From Alphaproteobacteria bacterium (GTDB taxonomy: Bacteria; Pseudomonadota; Alphaproteobacteria; Rhizobiales; Xanthobacteraceae): DNA of 8,314 nucleotides. Made by a program: the position numbers and the translations under genes. The notes below the pieces were generated by a model. That model was given only the letters and a program-made list of their open reading frames with translations. It did no database searches and was not told where the DNA came from. The DNA is taken from the NCBI GenBank assembly GCA_005884465.1, contig VAZH01000017.1:1-8314 (forward strand). The letters are read 5' to 3'. Below, in pieces: positions 1 through 6,481 of the stretch (positions are counted from its first letter, which is position 1; every line of letters starts with the position of its first letter).

Positions 1-213
1 AAAGAGGTAATGGGCAATCCCCATTAATTCACCGTTGATATAGCCCCCCAACGCGAAGATCGGTTCTTCAGGATCATGAAATCGATCCCATGCGAGGTCA
101 CTGATCTCCTGAGGCAGCGTAGTTTTGTAAAACGCCAGATAGCCTGCCCATAGTGGATTCCAAGCTTCCCGCTCGTTCTCACTGATCGGGCGAATGACAA
201 CTTTGTCGGTCAT
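1..213 (-). CDS. GNAT-family N-acetyltransferase, N-terminal part (cut by window edge)
   Basis: Seventy-one in-frame codons run from an ATG at 213 to the left edge with no stop, so the C-terminal part lies outside the window. The protein begins MTDKVVIRPISENE, followed by EAWNPLWAGYLAFY and an FALGGYINGELMGIAHY segment. This matches the first strand, first helices and the beta2-beta3 hairpin of GNAT acetyltransferases, which transfer an acetyl group from acetyl-CoA to an amine. The acetyl-CoA-binding loop is not in view, so the substrate cannot be inferred. The start is only 8 nt after the glpX stop, and the likely Shine-Dalgarno TGAGGT contains that stop codon, so translation is probably coupled to glpX. 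GC content is about 50% by hand count, well below the neighbouring genes, and the gene may have been acquired by transfer. Family call is by sequence pattern only. Confidence 0.75.
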   Translation of the reverse strand, partial: MTDKVVIRPISENEREAWNPLWAGYLAFYKTTLPQEISDLAWDRFHDPEEPIFALGGYINGELMGIAHYLF

Positions 214-221
214 CTGCGACC

Positions 222-1220
222 TCAATCGAGGTGGAATTTGTCGAGCTGCCGGTGGTCGGCCTTGATGTAGCGCACCGTGCCGGTGACCGAGCGCATCACC
301 ACCGTCTCGGTCTCGATCACGTCCTTGCGGAACTTGACGCCCGACAGCAGCGAGCCGGTGGTGACCCCGGTCGCTGCAAACAGGCAGTCGCCCCTCACCA
401 TGTCCTCGATGCCGTAAATCGCGCGCGGATCGGCGACGCCCATCTTGCGGGCACGTTCGCGTTTCTCCTCGGTGTCGAGGATCAACCGGATTTGCATCTG
501 GCCGCCGATGCAGCGCAGCGCCGCCGCCGCCAACACGCCTTCGGGCGCGCCGCCGGTCCCGATATACATGTCGACGCCGGTATTATCCGGATCGGCGCAA
601 TGGATGACGCCGGCGACATCGCCGTCGGTGATGAGGCGGACCGCCGCGCCCGTTGAGCGCACGCCCTGAATGATCTCGGAGTGGCGCGGGCGATCGAGCA
701 CCAGCACCGTGATCGCGGACGGATCGACGCCTTTCGCCTTGGCCAACCGGCGAACGTTGTCGGCAGGCGATGCATCGAGCTCGACCACGCCCTTGGGATA
801 GCCGGGGCCGATCGCGATCTTCTGCATGTAAACGTCGGGCGCATGCAGAAGCGTGCCGGCATCCGCCATCGCCATGGTCGCAATCGCGCCCGGCATGTTC
901 TTGGCGCAGAGCGTGGTGCCCTCCAGCGGATCGACGGCGATATCGACTTGCGGGCCGGCATTGATGCCGACCTTCTCGCCGATATACAGCATCGGCGCCT
1001 CATCGCGTTCGCCCTCGCCGATCACGACGGTGCCTTCGATCGGCAACTTGTTGAGCTCGCGGCGCATCGCGTCGACGGCAGCCTGGTCGGCCGCCTTCTC
1101 GTTGCCATGGCCGCGCAGCCGCGCGGCCGACACCGCCGCGCGTTCCGTCACCCGCACGATCTCGAGCGTCAGGATGCGCTCCAGCAGTAGCTGCGGCGGA
1201 ACGGAAATATGGGTCGACAT
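222..1220 (-). CDS. glpX: Class II fructose-1,6-bisphosphatase GlpX
   Basis: GlpX hydrolyses fructose-1,6-bisphosphate to fructose-6-phosphate plus phosphate in the cytosol, serving gluconeogenesis and, in autotrophs, the Calvin cycle. The 332-residue protein has the normal full length for the family. Visible signatures are GEGERDEAPMLYIGE (residues 68-82), DPLEGTT (97-103) and the GGAPEG loop (223-228). By alignment from memory with E. coli GlpX, metal and active-site carboxylates would be Asp45, Glu69, Asp97, Glu100 and Glu227, all present. The ATG at 1220 is preceded by AAGGAG at good spacing, which supports this start. It follows hom by 80 nt in the same direction. That gap holds a reversed terminator-like hairpin and a small GCGGG/CCCGC stem in the leader, so glpX may have its own promoter. 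No recognisable promoter hexamers were found. The family is unrelated in sequence to class I Fbp. Confidence 0.96.
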   Translation of the reverse strand: MSTHISVPPQLLLERILTLEIVRVTERAAVSAARLRGHGNEKAADQAAVDAMRRELNKLPIEGTVVIGEGERDEAPMLYIGEKVGINAGPQVDIAVDPLEGTTLCAKNMPGAIATMAMADAGTLLHAPDVYMQKIAIGPGYPKGVVELDASPADNVRRLAKAKGVDPSAITVLVLDRPRHSEIIQGVRSTGAAVRLITDGDVAGVIHCADPDNTGVDMYIGTGGAPEGVLAAAALRCIGGQMQIRLILDTEEKRERARKMGVADPRAIYGIEDMVRGDCLFAATGVTTGSLLSGVKFRKDVIETETVVMRSVTGTVRYIKADHRQLDKFHLD

Positions 1221-1244
1221 CGCAGAGCTCCTTGAGGCGTAACG

Positions 1245-1262
1245 GCGGGTCTTCTGGCCCGC
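1245..1262 (-). other. Small stem-loop in the glpX leader
   Basis: A 5-bp perfect stem, GCGGG at 1245-1249 and CCCGC at 1258-1262, encloses an 8-nt loop. It lies 24 nt upstream of the glpX start codon, beyond the AAGGAG ribosome-binding site. No U-tract follows it, so it is not an intrinsic terminator. It could affect leader stability or be chance in GC-rich DNA. Confidence 0.3.
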
Positions 1263-1275
1263 ATATAGTGGTTTC

Positions 1276-1311
1276 GCGCATCGTCCGCTTGGACCATGCG
1301 CTAATTTTTTT
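1276..1311 (+). terminator. Intrinsic terminator-like hairpin, plus-strand orientation, between hom and glpX
   Basis: On the plus strand, arms at 1276-1286 and 1291-1301 form an 11-bp GC-rich stem with one mismatch around a GCTT tetraloop. It is followed by TAA and seven consecutive T (1305-1311), the textbook shape of a rho-independent terminator. The flanking genes are on the minus strand. Read in their direction, the same DNA gives the hairpin right after the hom stop codon (TAG, 1303-1301) with A residues before it and no U-tract after it. It is therefore predicted to stop plus-strand (antisense) transcription from entering hom. In the gene direction it could only stabilise the hom mRNA 3' end or cause pausing. 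Confidence 0.65.
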
Positions 1312-2599
1312 CGATCCGTATCACCTGTGGCCGGCCGCTGATCACCTTGTCGCGCTGAACTGCCTCCAGCGCGCGGTATACCGCATCCTCGTGGGTCGCA
1401 TAGGTGATCAGGATGACCGGCACCGGCGAAGGTTTCTTCGCCGCGCCGTTCGCGTCGACGCCGTCGGGATGGCGCTGCACGATCGATTCGATGGAAATCT
1501 TCTGTTCGGCAAGCCGGGTGGCGATGGTCGCGGCGGTTCCGGCCAGGTCGCGCGCCATCAGGCGGATATAATAACCGCCCTCATGGCGCTCCATCGGCGC
1601 CTTCGTGGTCGCGCGCAGCCGCGCCACCGGGCGTCCGAACGGTTTGGCACGAATGCCGCGCGCAACGTCGGCGATGTCGGCGACCACGGCGGACGCCGTC
1701 GCCGCTCCGCCTGCGCCCGGTCCGACCAGCGTGATCGGCGGAATCCCATTGGTGACGCCCATCACCTGCGCGATCGAGGATGATTTCGGCACCATGGTCG
1801 GATGCACGCGCTGCTCAATGCCCTTCGCGGTCCGCACCGCGACCCCGAGCAGCTTGACGCGATAGCCGAGCTCTTCCGCGGCGCGCAAGTCTTCCGGCGC
1901 GATCGAAGAAATGCCTTCGACATACACCGCGCTCTGCGCCACCTTGGTGCCGAATGCGAGGCTGGCAAGAATGGCAAGCTTCTGCGCGGTGTCGTGGCCG
2001 TCGACGTCGAACGACGGATTGGCCTCGGCGTAACCGAGACGCTGCGCGTCCTTCAGACACTCGGCGAACGACAATCCTTCCTGTTCCATCCGGGTCAGGA
2101 TGTAATTGCAGGTGCCGTTGAGGATGCCGTAGACGCGATTGACGCCGGTACCGGCAAGACCTTCGCGCAAGGTTTTGACGACGGGGATCGCCGCGCCGAC
2201 CGCCGCCTCGAAATTCAGCGCGCCGCCATACTTCTCGGCTGACCTCGCCAATCGCAGTCCATGTTTGGCGATCAGCGCCTTGTTGGCGGTCACCACCGAC
2301 TTGCCGGATTTCAGCGCCGCCTCGATCGCCGACAGCGCGGGCTCGCCGGACCCTCCGATCAACTCGACAAAGCAATCGATGCCGGGATCGCCGGCCAGCG
2401 CCAGCGCATTTTTGGCCCAGGCGATACCGCGGAGATCGACACCGCGCTTTTTCGCCTTCGAACGCGCGGTGACGGCGACGACGCGCACGCCGCGTCCGCT
2501 GCGCGCCGACAAAGCGCGGCCTTGCTGCTCGATCAGCCGAATGACCTCGGCGCCAACAGTGCCGAGCCCCGCAATACCCACTCTCAGGGGTGCGACCAT
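1301..2599 (-). CDS. hom: Homoserine dehydrogenase with C-terminal ACT domain
   Basis: The enzyme reduces L-aspartate-4-semialdehyde to L-homoserine with NAD(P)H, the branch point leading to threonine and methionine. The 432-residue length is typical for the monofunctional, ACT-containing form. The N-terminal Rossmann motif GIAGLGTVG is at residues 8-16, and the NKALI segment carries Lys107. The family signature covers residues 185-207 (A-x3-GYAEANP then DVDGHD-x3-K). Asp203 and Lys207 match the catalytic Asp/Lys pair known from yeast homoserine dehydrogenase. An ACT domain from about residue 343 (YYIRLMARDLAG) to the C-terminus suggests feedback control, usually by threonine in this family. 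No aspartokinase domain is fused. It starts 24 nt after the alaC stop, and its ribosome-binding site is weak (AGG about 12 nt upstream, separated by a T-run), so it is probably co-transcribed with alaC. Confidence 0.96.
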   Translation of the reverse strand: MVAPLRVGIAGLGTVGAEVIRLIEQQGRALSARSGRGVRVVAVTARSKAKKRGVDLRGIAWAKNALALAGDPGIDCFVELIGGSGEPALSAIEAALKSGKSVVTANKALIAKHGLRLARSAEKYGGALNFEAAVGAAIPVVKTLREGLAGTGVNRVYGILNGTCNYILTRMEQEGLSFAECLKDAQRLGYAEANPSFDVDGHDTAQKLAILASLAFGTKVAQSAVYVEGISSIAPEDLRAAEELGYRVKLLGVAVRTAKGIEQRVHPTMVPKSSSIAQVMGVTNGIPPITLVGPGAGGAATASAVVADIADVARGIRAKPFGRPVARLRATTKAPMERHEGGYYIRLMARDLAGTAATIATRLAEQKISIESIVQRHPDGVDANGAAKKPSPVPVILITYATHEDAVYRALEAVQRDKVISGRPQVIRIEKN

Positions 2600-2623
2600 G
2601 ACGCAAAAAACCTGCCGGAAGGA

Positions 2624-3844
2624 TTATCGCCGGTTGGCGAGAGGAACCACGTTGTGCAACGTTTCAAGGCCGCTTTCAAGGAAGCGGCGCACGCCGCGGG
2701 CGGCCTGGCGGATACGTTGCTCGTTTTCCACCATGGCGATGCGAACATAGCCCTCGCCGTGCTCGCCGAAGGCGACCCCGGGCGACACCACGACGCCGGA
2801 TTTTTCCACCATCAGGGTCGCGAACTGCATGCTGCCGACATCGCGGAAGGCCTTGGGCAGCGGCGCCCACGCAAACATCGAGGCGCTGGGCGGCGGAATT
2901 TCCCACCCCGCCCGGCCAAATGACTCCACCAGTGCATCGCGGCGCTTGCGGTAAGTGTCGCGCATCTCGCGGATGCAATCTTCCGGGCCATTCAGTGCGG
3001 CAGTAGCGGCAACTTGAATGGGGGTGAACGCACCGTAGTCGAGATAGGATTTCACCCGCGCCAATGCGGCGATGATCCGGTCATTGCCGACGGCAAATCC
3101 CATGCGCCAGCCGGCCATCGAAAACGTCTTCGACATCGAGGTGAATTCCACGGTGACGTCGATTGCGCCGGGAACCTGCAGCACCGACGGCGGCGGGTTG
3201 TTGTCGTCGAAATAAACTTCCGCATAGGCCAGGTCCGACAGGATGAAAATCTCGTGCTTCTTCGCGAATGCCACCAGATCCTTGTAGAAATCGAGGCTCG
3301 CGACATTCGCGGTCGGATTGGAGGGATAGCAGACCACGATCGCCAGCGGCTTCGGGATCGAATGGACGATGGCGCGCTCGACCGCCTCGAAGAATTGCGG
3401 CGTCGGCTCTGAGGGTACCGAGCGGATCACGCCGCCGGCCATCAGAAATCCAAAGGCATGGATCGGATAGCTTGGATTGGGACACAGAACGACGTCCCCG
3501 GGCGCGGTGATCGCCTGGGCTACGTTGGCAAAGCCCTCCTTCGAGCCCAGCGTTGCCACGATCTGGGTCTCGGGGTTGAGTTTGACGCCGAAACGGCGGC
3601 CGTAATAGGCGGCCTGAGCTTTGCGCAAGCCCGTAATGCCGCGCGAGGCGGAGTAGCGGTCGGTCCGCGGCTTGCCCAGCGTCTCCTTCAGCTTCTCGAT
3701 GACATGGGGAGGCGTCGACAGATCCGGATTACCCATGCCGAGATCGATGATATCGGCTCCGGCATTCCGGGCCGCTGCCTTGGCCTGGTTGACCTGCTCG
3801 AAGACGTAAGGCGGCAAACGGCGGATGCGGTAGAAATCTTCCAT
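2624..3844 (-). CDS. alaC: AlaC-type aminotransferase (alanine transaminase; family often annotated as LL-diaminopimelate aminotransferase)
   Basis: This is a PLP-dependent fold-type I, class I/II aminotransferase. The protein MEDFYRIRRLPPYVFEQV onward closely follows E. coli AlaC (glutamate-pyruvate aminotransferase) as I remember it. Shared segments include DIIDLGMGNPD (31-41), YSASRGI (64-70), CPNPSYPIHAFG (121-132), PSNPTA (174-179) and SMSKTFSMAGWRMGF (236-250). Lys239 is the PLP Schiff-base lysine, and Asp204 and Tyr207 fit cofactor contacts. Homologues are often labelled LL-diaminopimelate aminotransferase, and a lysine-pathway role cannot be excluded given hom next door. I chose the ATG at 3844 (406 aa), which matches the family N-terminus. 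The frame stays open upstream to an ATG at 3907, but the extra 21 residues look non-conserved and carry one arm of an inverted repeat. It is first of the minus-strand run alaC-hom-glpX. Confidence 0.9.
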   Translation of the reverse strand: MEDFYRIRRLPPYVFEQVNQAKAAARNAGADIIDLGMGNPDLSTPPHVIEKLKETLGKPRTDRYSASRGITGLRKAQAAYYGRRFGVKLNPETQIVATLGSKEGFANVAQAITAPGDVVLCPNPSYPIHAFGFLMAGGVIRSVPSEPTPQFFEAVERAIVHSIPKPLAIVVCYPSNPTANVASLDFYKDLVAFAKKHEIFILSDLAYAEVYFDDNNPPPSVLQVPGAIDVTVEFTSMSKTFSMAGWRMGFAVGNDRIIAALARVKSYLDYGAFTPIQVAATAALNGPEDCIREMRDTYRKRRDALVESFGRAGWEIPPPSASMFAWAPLPKAFRDVGSMQFATLMVEKSGVVVSPGVAFGEHGEGYVRIAMVENEQRIRQAARGVRRFLESGLETLHNVVPLANRR

Positions 3845-3883
3845 CGGTCTCGGGCTCCGGACACCGGTTAAGCAGGGGTCGGC

Positions 3884-3932
3884 AGCACGTTTGGCAGCAA
3901 AGCACAATCCGGTTCCGCCAAGGAAACGTGCT
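3884..3932. promoter_or_regulatory. 9-bp perfect inverted repeat upstream of alaC
   Basis: The arms AGCACGTTT (3884-3892) and AAACGTGCT (3924-3932) are exact reverse complements separated by 31 nt, 40-88 nt upstream of the chosen alaC start. The inner bases GGC (3893-3895) and GCC (3917-3919) could extend pairing past an asymmetric AAGG bulge. The position fits an operator or a leader RNA hairpin for alaC. No T-run follows on the minus strand, so it is not a simple terminator. No promoter hexamers were recognised. The function is inferred from position only. Confidence 0.4.
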
Positions 3933-4018
3933 CACTCAATGATTTAGGGCAAATTCAGGCGCCAAAACCGTTGAATCGGCCTGTTTTACCATGCAGGTTT
4001 GGCTGCGCCAGCCGTAAT

Positions 4019-4046
4019 AGGCTTAATTCATAGGAGGCTTAATTCA
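4019..4046. repeat. 12-bp direct repeat at the 3' end of the lipoprotein gene
   Basis: AGGCTTAATTCA occurs at 4019-4030 and again at 4035-4046, separated by TAGG, giving a 16-nt period. The right copy includes the lipoprotein stop codon (TGA, read 4046-4044 on the minus strand), and the left copy lies just downstream of it. It looks like a small tandem duplication of the gene's end. The two TGA triplets are in different frames, so the second is not a backup stop. A short GGCTG/CAGCC stem with a 3-nt loop lies next to it at 4001-4013, without a U-tract. Confidence 0.7.
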
Positions 4047-4337
4047 CTTTGAAGCCGCGGCTTTGGCGGCTGCCGCCGAGGCTTGGCGGTCACGCGCGGC
4101 AATGAGTTCGCTCTGGACCTTGGCGCGCTCTGCAGGCGCCATCGCGCTTTCTTCCCGATCGGGCGGCAAATCATGAACCGGAAGGTAGGCCCCGGCTTCC
4201 TTCGCACGCGGGGGCGCATCGGCCGGCGTACCAACCAACGGCAAATCCGCGATCGATATCGAGCAGCCGCCAAGCGCAAGCGCCGACGCCAGCAGGGCTC
4301 CTAGAGCCAGCACCCTCTTTTTGCGATCCACCAACAT
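4044..4337 (-). CDS. Small putative lipoprotein of unknown function
   Basis: This 97-residue protein starts MLVDRKKRVLALGALLASAL and has a classic lipoprotein signal: a positively charged n-region (RKKR), a hydrophobic stretch, and the lipobox L22-G-G-C25. Cys25 is predicted to be lipidated after signal peptidase II cleavage. The mature part of about 73 residues is proline- and charge-rich in the middle (DLPPDREESAMAPAERAKVQ) and ends in an Ala/Lys-rich helix-prone tail. I recognise no enzymatic domain. The residues after Cys25 are Ser-Ile rather than Asp, which by the enteric rule would suggest the outer membrane. The frame is open further upstream to 4478, but the extension lacks signal-peptide character and crosses a palindrome, so the ATG at 4337 is preferred. 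A GAGGAA about 12 nt upstream is a rather distant ribosome-binding site. It is transcribed divergently from phaC. Confidence 0.75.
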   Translation of the reverse strand: MLVDRKKRVLALGALLASALALGGCSISIADLPLVGTPADAPPRAKEAGAYLPVHDLPPDREESAMAPAERAKVQSELIAARDRQASAAAAKAAASK

Positions 4338-4409
4338 CCGTACGCAAGTTCCTCGTCGCTGGTATGACGCTTGCAACGACGAAACGCCAGTCTTCAGATT
4401 CCCGGGGGC

Positions 4410-4423
4410 ATGGTTCAAACCAT
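4410..4423. promoter_or_regulatory. Candidate operator dyad in the divergent region
   Basis: Six-base half sites ATGGTT and AACCAT flank a 2-nt centre (CA) to give a 14-bp near-perfect dyad. It lies 73 nt upstream of the lipoprotein start and 178 nt upstream of phaC. The compact symmetry fits a dimeric regulator site better than an RNA hairpin, because a 2-nt loop is too tight. No known consensus is recognised. Confidence 0.35.
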
Positions 4424-4441
4424 TGTCGCCCGAAACGATTA

Positions 4442-4475
4442 AAGCCTCAGGGACCAAATCCGACCGGTGAGGCTT
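4442..4475. repeat. 8-bp perfect inverted repeat between the lipoprotein gene and phaC
   Basis: AAGCCTCA (4442-4449) and TGAGGCTT (4468-4475) are exact reverse complements with an 18-nt loop. As RNA this is a modest stem-loop. As DNA the half sites are 26 bp apart, about 2.5 helical turns. On the minus strand it is followed by a broken T-rich stretch, so weak termination of antisense transcription is possible. Function unknown. Confidence 0.35.
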
Positions 4476-4600
4476 CAATATGTCAGAACCGAGATGCTTT
4501 GTCGCAGTGCAGCACGTCAGATGCGGAGATTAGGCCGCGAACCTGGCAAGCGTCGATCCAGCTCGGTGACGAACCCGAAATGAACCTATAGGTTGCGGAT

Positions 4601-6406
4601 ATGAGCGACGTTACGGCCGAAACCCAGGTTGCGAAGAAGTTCGACCCCGAAGCCTTCGCGATGAACCTCGCGCGGGCGATGGAGAGCAGCGGCCAGGCGC
4701 TCGCAGCCTATCTCAAGCCGCGCGAGAGCGGCGAAATCACCGACAAGCCGCCCGGCGAGTTCGCCGAGGTGATCAAGGCTTTCAGCGCGGTGGCGGAATA
4801 CTGGCTGTCGGACAAAGATCGGTCGGCCGAACTGCAGATGAAGATCGGCAAGGCCTATCTCGATCTCTGGGGTTCGGCGGTGCGCCGGCTTGCCGGCGAA
4901 CAGGCGGAGCCGGCGATCGCGCCATCGCCGCGCGACAAGCGATTCAACGATCCCGAGTGGAAGTCGAACCAGTTTTTCGATTTTGTGATGCAGCTCTATC
5001 TGCTCACGACGCAATGGGCGCAGGATCTGGTGCGCAATGCCGAAGGGCTCGACCCGCATACCCGCAAAAAGGCCGACTTCTACGTCCAGCAGATCGCCAA
5101 TGCGCTCGCGCCATCGAATTTCGTTCTCACCAATCCTGAAGTATTGCGCGAGACGCTGGCCTCCAGCGGCGACAATCTGGTTCGCGGCATGAAGATGCTG
5201 GCGGAGGATATCGAGGCCGGAGGCGGCATGCTGCGCATCCGTCAGTCCGACCCTTCCAACCTTGTCGTCGGCGTCAACATGGCGACGACGCCGGGCAAGG
5301 TGATCTTCCAGAATGAGCTGATGCAGCTGATCCAGTATCAGCCGTCGACGGAAAACGTGCTGCGCACCCCGCTTCTGATCGTGCCGCCCTGGATCAACAA
5401 GTTCTACATCCTCGACCTCAGGCCGGAAAAATCCTTCGTCAAGTGGTGTGTCGATCAGGGCATCACCGTGTTCATGATTTCATGGGTCAATCCGGACAAG
5501 CGCCTGGGATCGAAAACCTTCGATGACTATATGAAGGAAGGCCCGCTGGCGGCGATGGACGCCATCGAGAAGACCACCGGCGAGTTGAAAGTCCACACCA
5601 TGGGCTACTGCGTCGGCGGCACCCTGCTCGCTTCGACACTGGCGTGGCTTGCCGAAAAGCGGCGCGTGCGCGTGACGTCGGCGACTTTCCTGGCGGCGCA
5701 GGTCGATTTCACCCACGCCGGCGACCTTCTGGTGTTCGTCGACGAGGGCCAGATCTCGGCGCTCGAGCGCGACATGCAGGCAGCGGGCGTGCTCGAAGGC
5801 AGCAAGATGGCGATGGCCTTCAACATGCTGCGCTCCAACGATCTGATCTGGTCCTATGTCGTCAGTAACTACCTGAAGGGACAACCGCCCTCCTCGTTTG
5901 ATCTCTTGCACTGGAATTCGGATGCGACGCGGATGCCGGCGGCGAACCATTCGTATTACCTGCGCAACTGCTATCTGGAAAACCGGCTGTCCACCGGCAG
6001 CATGGTGCTGGACAACACCTTGCTCGATCTGTCGAAGGTGAAGGTGCCGATCTACAATCTGGCGACGCGCGAGGACCATATCGCGCCGGCGGATTCCGTG
6101 CTTTACGGCTCGCAATTTTTCGGCGGCCCGGTGAAGTACGTACTGTCCGGATCCGGGCATATTGCAGGCGTGGTCAACCCGCCAGCGTCGGGCAAGTACC
6201 AGTTCTGGACCAACGACAATGTCAAGGATGTTACACTCGCCGACTGGCTCAAGGGCGCCCAGGAGCACAAGGGCTCGTGGTGGCCCGACTGGCGCGAATG
6301 GCTTGCAGGCATCGACGCCGAGGAGGTGCCGGCGCGCGCGGTCGGCACCGAGGCGTTGCCTCCGATCGAGGACGCGCCCGGCAGCTACGTCCGGGTCCGC
6401 GCATAG
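4601..6406 (+). CDS. phaC: Class I poly(3-hydroxyalkanoate) synthase PhaC
   Basis: PhaC polymerises (R)-3-hydroxyacyl-CoA, mainly 3-hydroxybutyryl-CoA, into polyhydroxyalkanoate at the surface of cytoplasmic storage granules. The 601-residue protein has the usual class I length. The N-terminal PhaC domain (about 90-260) precedes the alpha/beta-hydrolase core. The lipase-like box is GYCVGG (335-340) with nucleophile Cys337. Asp492 in REDHIAP and His520 in GSGHIAGV complete the triad, and their 28-residue spacing equals that of the Cupriavidus necator enzyme (Asp480, His508). The conserved [12 protein letters not shown] (262-273) and the Trp-rich C-terminus (SWWPDWREW) are also present. The start is fixed by an in-frame TAG at 4589-4591, only 9 nt upstream, with no other start codon between. 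The ribosome-binding site is weak (TAGG). No phaA, phaB, phaR or phaZ is in the window, so the synthase is encoded apart from those genes here. Confidence 0.97.
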   Translation: MSDVTAETQVAKKFDPEAFAMNLARAMESSGQALAAYLKPRESGEITDKPPGEFAEVIKAFSAVAEYWLSDKDRSAELQMKIGKAYLDLWGSAVRRLAGEQAEPAIAPSPRDKRFNDPEWKSNQFFDFVMQLYLLTTQWAQDLVRNAEGLDPHTRKKADFYVQQIANALAPSNFVLTNPEVLRETLASSGDNLVRGMKMLAEDIEAGGGMLRIRQSDPSNLVVGVNMATTPGKVIFQNELMQLIQYQPSTENVLRTPLLIVPPWINKFYILDLRPEKSFVKWCVDQGITVFMISWVNPDKRLGSKTFDDYMKEGPLAAMDAIEKTTGELKVHTMGYCVGGTLLASTLAWLAEKRRVRVTSATFLAAQVDFTHAGDLLVFVDEGQISALERDMQAAGVLEGSKMAMAFNMLRSNDLIWSYVVSNYLKGQPPSSFDLLHWNSDATRMPAANHSYYLRNCYLENRLSTGSMVLDNTLLDLSKVKVPIYNLATREDHIAPADSVLYGSQFFGGPVKYVLSGSGHIAGVVNPPASGKYQFWTNDNVKDVTLADWLKGAQEHKGSWWPDWREWLAGIDAEEVPARAVGTEALPPIEDAPGSYVRVRA

Positions 6407-6436
6407 CGCAACAAAGCACCTTTGAGTATAACCGGT

Positions 6437-6465
6437 CGTCCCCGCCGGGACGCGATTCGAAATCG
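6437..6465 (+). other. Two tandem stem-loops between phaC and the MAPEG gene
   Basis: In the 75-nt gap, CGTCCC (6437-6442) pairs with GGGACG (6447-6452) around a 4-nt loop. Immediately after, CGATT (6453-6457) pairs with AATCG (6461-6465) around a 3-nt loop. No T-run follows, so termination is unlikely. The pair sits 30-45 nt before the MAPEG start and could act as an mRNA processing or stability element between two co-directional genes. Chance in GC-rich DNA cannot be excluded. Confidence 0.35.
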
Positions 6466-6481
6466 ATTGAGGGGAACGCCT

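Larger units (their letters stand above)
4338..4600. promoter_or_regulatory. Divergent intergenic region between the lipoprotein gene and phaC
   Basis: These 263 nt must hold the promoters of both the lipoprotein gene (minus) and phaC (plus). I found no convincing -35/-10 pair. Structured elements are a dyad ATGGTT-CA-AACCAT at 4410-4423, an 8-bp inverted repeat at 4442-4449/4468-4475, and a small odd palindrome GTGC-A-GCAC at 4507-4515. I did not find a clear CTGC-N3-GCAG or TTGC-N3-GCAA site of the kind reported for PhaR regulators of polyhydroxyalkanoate genes. A reading frame of 75 codons (4364-4591) is judged spurious. Confidence 0.6.

Noticed and set aside
1648..1664. Partial sigma-54-like motif (TGGCAC followed by a GC-type element) inside hom
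   Set aside because: The -12 half reads CCGC instead of TTGC, and the site lies within coding sequence with no gene downstream on that strand.
3845..3907. 21-codon N-terminal extension of alaC
   Set aside because: The extra residues do not resemble the AlaC N-terminus, while MEDFYRIRRLPPYVF at 3844 does. The stretch contains an inverted-repeat arm and fits a leader better.
4001..4013. GGCTG-CGC-CAGCC stem as terminator of the lipoprotein gene
   Set aside because: The stem is only 5 bp with a 3-nt loop, and no T-run follows on the minus strand.
4338..4478. 47-codon upstream extension of the lipoprotein gene
   Set aside because: It would place the signal peptide internally and crosses a palindromic dyad. 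The signal peptide begins properly at the ATG at 4337.
4364..4591. 75-codon plus-strand reading frame just upstream of phaC
   Set aside because: Its composition and residue pattern look non-coding, no ribosome-binding site is evident, and it crosses both inverted repeats. Its only clear use is that its stop fixes the phaC start.
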